Below are positions 57,060 to 64,000 of a stretch of DNA of 64,000 nt, piece after piece. Source of the stretch: Orobanche coerulescens (Eukaryota; Streptophyta; Magnoliopsida; Lamiales; Orobanchaceae); contig CM065802.1 in assembly GCA_033398695.1 (NCBI GenBank), forward strand, positions 140,974,096 through 141,038,095. The letters run 5' to 3'. The notes under the pieces are model-generated. The model was not told where the DNA came from. It saw nothing but the letters and a program-made list of their open reading frames with translations, and did not search any database. Position numbers and translations under genes: made by a program. Positions within the stretch are counted from its first letter, which is position 1, and each line of letters opens with the position of its first letter.

Positions 57060-58350
57060 AGGGTCAAACAACTCGGGATAATTCTACCGCATACTATCCT
57101 CGGTTTCCCAAGTAGCCTCTTCTACTCTGTGTCTAGACCACTGAATTTTTACCAAAGGAATCGTCTTGTTCCTCAACTGTTTGATTCGCCGCTCTAATAC
57201 TTGTATAGGACGCTCATCATATGAATGATCATCGGCGATCTCGATTTCGTCAAACTGAAGTATGTGACTTGGGTTGGCAACATACTTCCGTAACTGAGAG
57301 ACGTGAAACACATTATGAATTCGTCTCAACGCCGGAGGTAGGGCCAATCGATAAGATAACTCGCCTACTCGATCCAAAATCTCAAACGGTCCAATGAATC
57401 TCGGACTCAACTTCCCCCTCTTCCCAAAACGGAAGATACCACGACTCGGGGATACCTTGACCAAAACATGGTCACCGGTCTCGAACTCTAATGGTCGACG
57501 ACGATTATCTATATAAGATTTCTGTCGACTCTGAGCGGTCAACAAACGACTCCTGATCAAAGCTACCTTCTCACGGGCGACTATAAGCATATCGGGCTCG
57601 GTGCCGATTGATTTTGATAAGTCATCCCAACACAAAGGAGATCGACAACGACGACCGTACAAGGCCTCGTAAGGTGCCATCTTAATCGAAGAATGCCAAC
57701 TGTTATTGTACGTGAACTCGATCAACGGTAGTTGGGCTTCCCAATCATCTTTCCAATCGAGGACGCATTGCCCTCAACATGTCCTCCAAAGTCTGAATAG
57801 TCCTCTCTGATTGTCCGTCGGACTGAGGATGAAAAGTTGTACTAAGATTAAGCTGAGTTCCCATAGCACGATGAACTGATTTCCAAAAATGAGACACGAA
57901 TCGTCCGTCACGATCGGAAACGATACTTTTAGGAGTACCATGCAATCTCACTATCTCTTTGATAAACAACTGGGCAAGTCTCTCGGGACCCCACGTATCC
58001 TTAATCTCAAGGAAATGAGCTGATTTAGTTAAGCGGTCCACAATCACCCAGATTGTATTCATGCCACGACGACTCGTCGACAAACTCGTGATGAAGTCCA
58101 TAGAAATATCTTCCCACTTCCATTTTGGAATAGGGAGCGGTTTCAGCATACCCGCCGGTCGCTGATGTTCAATCTTGACTTGTTGACAGGTTAAGCATCT
58201 CGAAACAAATTCTGCGACTTTTCGCTTCATATTACTCCACCAGTAATTTTGTTTCAAGTCTTTATACATCTTGCTAGACCCCGGATGAATGGAATAAGGG
58301 GTAGCATGAGCTTCTCTCAAAATCGAGTTTTTCAACTCGTCATTCGCCGG
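57060..58350 (-). pseudogene. Gypsy E integrase and chromodomain
   Basis: [17 protein letters not shown]...[54 protein letters not shown] (DDE complete). A one-base frameshift near 57740 separates this from FTYNNSWHSSIKMAPYEALY, GPFEILDRVGELSYRLALPP and the chromodomain VKIQWSRHRVEEATWETED. Otherwise well preserved. Confidence 0.9.
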
Positions 58351-59000
58351 TACACACAACCGATTCTTAAAATGCAAAAGTCCATCCTCGTGGACCACAA
58401 ACCCGGGGGCTTTCCCCTGAGTCACATCCTCTCGAATGCGTAATAGAAATGGGTCCGAACCCTGATTCTCCCTGATCGCCTCCTCAAGTGGCGATGAAAT
58501 CTCCAACGTACAAAGTTGCCCTTGTACTCGCTGTAACCAGACCTCGATCTCGGGTCTCAGAAATTCCTGCTGCAGTTCCTTCTGAACTGTTAATCGAGCA
58601 AGCATCTGCTCCTGAACGGACTTACGACTCAAGGCGTCGGCGACAACGTTCGCCTTGCCCGGGTGGTAAAGGATCTCGATATCATAATCTTTGATTAGTT
58701 CCAACCACCATCTCTGTCGCATATTTAACTCCTTCTGAGTAAATATATACTTTAAACTCTTATGATCGGTGAATATCTGATAGGTAACACCATAAAGATA
58801 ATGACACCAAATCTTCAATGCAAACACCACGGCTGCTAATTCCAGGTCGTGGTTCGGATAATTAACCTCGTAAGGTCTCAATTGCCGTGAAGCATAAGCA
58901 ATAACTTTCCCGTTCTGCATGAGTACACATCCGAGACCCTATCCGGACGCATCACTATAAACCACAAATCCTTCTGTCCCTTGCGGTAAAGAAAAGACAG
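58351..59000 (-). pseudogene. Gypsy E RNase H and tether
   Basis: VVYSDASG then (after a TAG near 58937) [60 protein letters not shown] and DALSRK. In frame with the integrase. Confidence 0.87.
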
Positions 59001-59790
59001 GTGCTGAAGTAAACCGGCTCTTGAGTTCCTCAAAACTCCGTTGACACGCGTCGGACCACGTGTATTTCTTATCTTTCCGTAAAAGATTCGTCATGGGTTG
59101 AGCGATTTTAGAAAATCCTTCAACAAACCGCCGATAGTAACCGGCTAATCCGAGAAAGCTTCGGATTTCCTTAACATTCTTTGGAGGTAGCCAATCTCGG
59201 ATAGCCTCCGTCTTCTGAGGGTCGACACGAACTCCATCTGATGAAATTACATGTCCGAGAAACGTCACTTCGGACATCCAGAACACACATTTGGAAAACT
59301 TCCCATAAAGTTGTTCTCGTCTCAACACGTCGAGCACCTGATGAAGATGAAACTCGTGCTCCTCCCGGTCACGAGAATAAATTAGAATGTCATCAATAAA
59401 GACAACCACGAATTGATCCAAATAGTCGATGAAAACCCGATTGATTAACTACATGAATACCGCAGGTGCATTAGTCAACCCAAACGGCATAACCACAAAC
59501 TCGTAATGACCATAGCGTGTTCGGAACGCCGTTCTTGCGATATCCGACTCTCTATCTTAAGTCGATCTTGGAAAATACTGAAGCTCCCTGAAGTTAATCT
59601 AAAAGATCGTCGATACGGGGTAGAGGATATTTATTCTTGATCGTCACTCGGTTTAATTCCCGGTAATCAATACACAAGCGGAACGAACCATCTTTCTTCT
59701 TGACAAATAACACTGGTGCTCCCCACGGGGACGCACTCGGTCGAATATAACCCTTTTTGGTCAAATCCTCTAATTGATTCTTCAACTCCT
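59001..59790 (-). pseudogene. Gypsy E reverse transcriptase with small deletion
   Basis: [28 protein letters not shown], then VFSKIDLR joined directly to ESDIARTAF: the residues between (SGYYQLRVK in gypsy A) are deleted near 59555 with a frame break. [19 protein letters not shown] keeps the catalytic pair. [20 protein letters not shown] follows. Stops occur near 59450 and 59594. Confidence 0.87.
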
Positions 59791-60460
59791 ACATTTCGAT
59801 CGGGGCCATCCGGTACGGTGCCTTCGATATAGGGGACGTACCGGGCTCCAACTCAATCGTGAATTCTACATCTCTTTGTGGAGGCAAACCAGGTAACTCG
59901 TCTGTAAATACATCAGCATATTCTCTCACCACAGGAATATCCGTCAACGTTACTGGTGGTTCCTCGATCTTGGTCATATAGCACTAATAACCGAAACACC
60001 CCTGATTGAGTAATCGCACTGCTTTCATCAAGTTAATGACTCTCCCAGAACAGCTGGGATTACCTCCCTGAAATACACATTCGACCCCATCCTCTGAAAT
60101 AATAGTGACCATACGCTTACGGACACTAATGACGGCATCGTGACGATCCATCCAATCAATACCCAAGATGACGTCGTCTCTCGGTAAATCCACCACGATT
60201 AAGTCTGCTAACCAATCACGGCCATGAAGCTGAATCGGACAATCCTTAATCTCATGATTACCGATAATTCTTCTACCATCAGGTAGACCAATGACATAAG
60301 GCTCACAACTAGTAGCACTACCCAGACGTAGTCTACTCAAGCATGACTCGGAAATGAATGAATGCGATGCACCAGTATCAAAAAGGGTACACACAGGTTG
60401 AGATAGAATATCGAGTGTACCTGAGATCATTCGGGCCTCTGGATCGTCGGTCTTCTTCAT
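59789..60460 (-). pseudogene. Gypsy E aspartic protease and RT lead-in
   Basis: LFDTGASHSFISESCLSRLR is the active site. VILGIDWMDRHDAVI is the second conserved block. The linker [20 protein letters not shown] and [10 protein letters not shown] leads to RT. Single stops at about 59982 and 59788 interrupt it. Confidence 0.88.
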
Positions 60461-60469
60461 CTCATAAAT

Positions 60470-61733
60470 TCGGGGCTTGCCGGCCCCCGAACCGGATGCT
60501 CCCGTCTGATAACTCTTGGCTACGCCTTTATTAGCTCCTGTCGTCTTGAACGACGCTGACTGAATGGCCTAATTCTGCACCGTTGAATGTCCTGGGGCCT
60601 AAGATGATGCCGGAGTAGGTTTTGAGTCCCTTCGGCAAAAACGGGCCCTATGCCCAGCAATCCCACAGTTGTGGCACGTAACAGTCTGCCTCGGACACTT
60701 GGTGCTGAAATGACCCTGTTCTTCACAATTGAAACAGGTGATGGCCGAACTGGCCGCTCGTGACTGAGATTCCGCGGGTTTAGGTGCCATAGGGGGTTGC
60801 TCAGAAAAAGTAGAGCCCGCACGAGGTTTCTTGAAGGTGGACTTACTGCCGTCAGACTGATTACGATTCTTAGACTTCTTGCCAGCAGATGAAGGTTGTT
60901 GCTTAGCAATCTCCTTAGCAGTAAGCTCGTAAGTAAGGGCTTTCTCAATGAATTCGGCCAGAGTGGTACAATTATGATTAAGCAACTGAAGTCGCATACG
61001 AGGTTTCAACCTCTTGCTGAAGTACTTGATCTTGTCCGCCTCAGAGTGAATGATAGATGAGGCGAACGGAAGAAGTTCCTGAAATTTCTCGGCGATGGCG
61101 AGAACATCATCGTCCGCTGAGAGGTCGGGAGTGAGTAATTCTAACAACTTGGCCTCCCTGAGTGGGGCTGGATAATACCTCTCCATCATGAGAGTTTTGA
61201 ATTGATCCCAAGTACATGATCCGTCGGTGGGCTTCAACGATAACCACCATGAATGAGCGCTCTTACCAAGATAGTAGGCCGCAACTGAAACTTTATGCCC
61301 TTCAGGGAAATCCACCATAGAAAATAACTTCTCGAAATGCTCAAGCCAATGAACAATATATGCCGGCTCAGATGAGCCTTCGAAGGTAGGTGGTCGCTGG
61401 CGAGAGATATCGCCAATTATATTGCTTACACCCCTCTCTTGCCTCTGAGGTGGCGGCGGAGGAGCCTGTTGATTTTGAGTAGTTGAGTTATGCATTGTCT
61501 CCATTAGTTGTGCCATCTTAGTCATTTGGGCCATCATGCCCTGCATAAAAGCGAGTGGATCAACCCGAACACCTTCTAACTGAGCTATGTCCACGTCCAG
61601 GTGAACGAGTGGCATCGTCACTGCTCGATGAGTTAGCGTTATTCCTAGCATTCGCGCGTGTATTCACACGAGCTCTCGGGTTTCGGCCTACACCACGGCC
61701 TCTTCCCCCGCGTCCTCTGCCAACTCTTTCCAT
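60470..61733 (-). pseudogene. gag: Gypsy E gag
   Basis: The RG-rich start MERVGRGRGGRGRGVGRNPR is at 61733. After a frame break near 61600 comes a long open frame with RQRPPTFEGSSEPAYIVHWL, SVAAYYLGKSAHSWWLSLKP, TLAEFIEKALTYELTAKEIA and two knuckles, CFNCEEQGHFSTKC and CHNCGIAGHRARFC. The last ~45 codons to the protease are frame-broken. Only distantly similar to A/B gag, so E is a separate lineage. Confidence 0.88.
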
Positions 61734-62169
61734 ACTGAAGTGGAAAGTCATATGATAATTATATATCTCGCATGAATATCACATTATGATTATATTATGA
61801 AATGATGAAAATGAGCATACGCGCTCAAACACAATAATTACATGAATGATCAACTGATGTGACGTGATTATCTGATGAAATTCTTGAAATGAATATCTTG
61901 AACAAGTTAACAAGATTAATGATATGATCCTCAAGATCAAATACTGAACACTGAAATGAACTGAGTGATTAATGAATTCACATGATCAACTTGATAACAA
62001 ATGAAAATGATAGATGAGGAAATCTTACTGTTCTTTGGTCTGAAGGGCTCGGCTCTTGCACAGGTCACACGTGACGCGAAAGTCCAATGATACTAGTCTG
62101 ATGAATGATGATTTCAAATGAGACATGACTCGGAAGGTAGTATTCAAAACCACGCTCCAATACCAAATC
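61734..62169 (-). other. Gypsy E leader and primer binding site
   Basis: The 420-bp leader is AT-rich with many tgatgaa/atgaac runs and no ORF of interest. The PBS on minus (62154-62165) is TGGTATTGGAGC, two bases from the initiator Met-tRNA complement. Confidence 0.7.
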
Positions 62170-64000
62170 TGTAACACCCCAAACTAGGCGGATATTACAG
62201 TGCCGTGGACTCCCGACTAGGACCCACCAGGCGAATGAAAACTAATTAATTAAATAATATAATCGTAGTACCGAACCACATTATATTACCAAATACTCCG
62301 ATGAGGAGCTTAAGTACAATACACCAGGACAATAACCGAATAAAAGTATATTTTATATGGAGATAAAATATACAACACTGAATGAACTCAATATCCAAAC
62401 GGAAATCTGCAGCGGAAATAAAATAAAGAAAACACGGTGAATGAAAGGACTGGGGCCCCCTACTAGTATCACTGAGACTCCTCGTCGTCAACGTGATCTC
62501 CCCGTGCTTTTGCCTTGCCATGATCTGAAAAACAATATCCCCCAACGGGGTCAGTTACACAGAACAACAATCCTCAAGAGTTGAATAATCACAATCCTGT
62601 TGAAAACATATGCAATCAAACATGCTATATGAATCAACTGATAATACGGCTCAAGGAATGGCGCCACACTACGCCCGGGATGGAAATGTGTCCGTGTACA
62701 AGCCACCAACTAGTATCGATCGAATACACGTGTGGTCTTGTACCTAATCAGTCTCACGAAGTGATCGTCTCGTGTGCACAGTCCAATGTGAGTCCAGCAA
62801 CCAACACATGACTTTATATGTGCCCGACATGAAAATCCTACACATACCAACCGGCACTCCAGTATGACCCGAAATGCCACGATATAACAAAAGTGACATC
62901 GAAATTCAATAATGACTCACCAAGATGAAATGATGGTGAAATGAATGACAACTCAATGAAATGATTGGAACCGTCGTTCCTCGTGAGTGAAGTGATTAAA
63001 TGACAATTACAAGTCTCAATACGGTTAGTACTTTATGAATGAATTATGAGTATGAATGAACAACAACGAAAGGAGTGAATATCCTTTTAACTGGGTAAGA
63101 ATTAACTTACTCAACACCGGTGAACAATGTCCTTCCACGAACAACGTCCTAAATGAAATGTCGGTCGCTCGAACAACCTTGAATGACAATTACCAACAAA
63201 CGCTCAATATACGTATCAACCACGATTATAACCAACTCAAACGTTGATACAACAATATCCGAACTCAAAGATGCACTCTAACGAATACGTAGTAAACATC
63301 CTACCCGTGGGTTACAACCACCCCCAAATTATCGAAACCAACTTCCAAAAGATTGATTCAAACCAGCAAAACAATATCAATGACATCAATAATCCAATAG
63401 GAATCCACAATTCAAGATTACTACAACATCAATCGGAAAATCCCCAAATTAACCGAAGTCAACCCCAAGGGTTCTTGAAATAAATCCCCAAATAGCCATT
63501 AGATCCGAGATATACACCGAATAACCCGTAGGAATACGCGTATACAAGGTAGATAAACCATATCTCATATATTCCAACAACAATCTAAGTTCAAACGAAG
63601 AAATCGGAAGGAAAACCCCAAATATCCGAAATTCTAGGTTCAAGAAATCATTACCTTTGATTTGATGTAATGGAGATGATGAAGTGATGATTAATCCAAC
63701 TCAAAGACTTGAATATGATGATTGATGATTACACCTCGAAGAACACTCTCTGAAATTCCCGGAATCGCTCAAAACCGACGAAGAACTGAAGAGAAATGAC
63801 AAATGACGTTAAAGGACTGGACTGTCCTATATATAGCAAATTCCAGTTAGCGTGCGCTAGCTCCTGTGCGTAGCGTGTGCTAACGGGTGTACTGGGTAGT
63901 CCAGTACCCTCTGATCGCAACGGTAGCGTGCGCTACGTACCTCTCGTAGCGTGCGCTACCCCCTTTAATTAGCGTGCGTTAACACCAAAGGTTAGCGTGC
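62170..64000 (-). repeat. Gypsy E 5' LTR (cut by window end)
   Basis: Starts TGTAACACCCCAAACTAGGC. From 63034 it repeats 55393 onward with few differences. TATA (CTATATATAG) at 63827-63836 and the first part of the palindrome array at 63847-64000. Confidence 0.88.
63847..64000. promoter_or_regulatory. Palindrome array, gypsy E 5' LTR (start)
   Basis: Same order as 56204-56360, but with TAGCGTGCGCTA where the partner has tagcatgcgata and tagcgtgcacta, so this copy is closer to the perfect palindrome. Cut by the window end. Confidence 0.65.

Larger units (their letters stand above)
55393..64000 (-). mobile_element. Gypsy E: Tekay-type element, full internal region
   Basis: 3' LTR part (55393-57022), internal 57023-62169 with purine tract, chromodomain, integrase, RNase H, RT, protease and gag on minus, PBS variant at 62154-62165, 5' LTR from 62170 to beyond the window. 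The two LTR parts overlap from 63034 and 55393. Combining them gives an LTR of about 2.5 kb. Family distinct from A/D in gag and LTR but with the same domain order. Frameshifts and stops make it inactive. Confidence 0.9.

Overview
The window is intergenic, transposon-packed chromosome from a flowering plant. It holds Tekay-type chromovirus Ty3/gypsy elements with integrase chromodomains, Tork/Angela-type Ty1/copia elements, a CACTA element, a MULE carrying a plant mobile domain (PMD) gene, a hAT remnant and the 3' end of a LINE with RNase H. I see no intact host gene, rRNA, functional tRNA or CRISPR. The species cannot be named from the sequence alone. Nearly all coding regions are broken, so 'gene' below mostly means transposon gene or pseudogene.

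Layout. (1) 1-11354, resuming at 40579-40747: tandem array of a gag-only gypsy element, here called C, in the order LTR-internal-LTR-internal-LTR, read on the minus strand. (2) 11355-36710: a minus-strand copia element (copia-1) inserted in the third C LTR. Copia-1 was itself hit by gypsy A (12900-23114, minus, 5-bp target duplication CTTAT) and by copia-2 (25443-35152, plus, nearly complete). Gypsy A carries a 589-bp CACTA element in its 3' LTR, and its other LTR preserves the empty site. (3) 36711-40578: gag and 5' LTR of gypsy B (minus), also inserted in the third C LTR. A deletion fused copia-1 to B and removed about 660 bp of C. (4) 40748-43197: low-copy sequence and a probable gypsy LTR (F). 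(5) 43208-46374: a MULE inside a hAT remnant (46381-48157). (6) 48158-50711: unassigned sequence, then a copia-RT/LINE chimera. (7) 50712-55392: 3' part of gypsy D, a relative of A, fused to (8) gypsy E (55393 to the window end).

How the parts work together. Each gypsy element has the minus-strand order LTR, PBS (TGGTATCAGAGC or a variant, matching initiator Met-tRNA), gag with two CCHC knuckles, protease, RT, RNase H, integrase, chromodomain, purine tract, LTR. C keeps only LTRs, decayed gag and a pol tail, so it could move only with proteins supplied by relatives.

The most interesting signal is in the LTRs. In A, B, C, D and E, short CpG-rich palindromes (TAGCGTGCGCTA, TTAGCGTACGCTA or TTACGTACGTAA types) form arrays directly upstream of the minus-strand TATA box, and the TATA box often lies inside an inverted repeat. 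The families share this layout but differ in core sequence, which looks like a recurrent promoter architecture. The second highlight is the MULE: two convergent genes (a FAR1-like transposase N-terminus and a PMD protein), each apparently starting with a 24-nt exon followed by an intron filled with the same GC-rich repeat.
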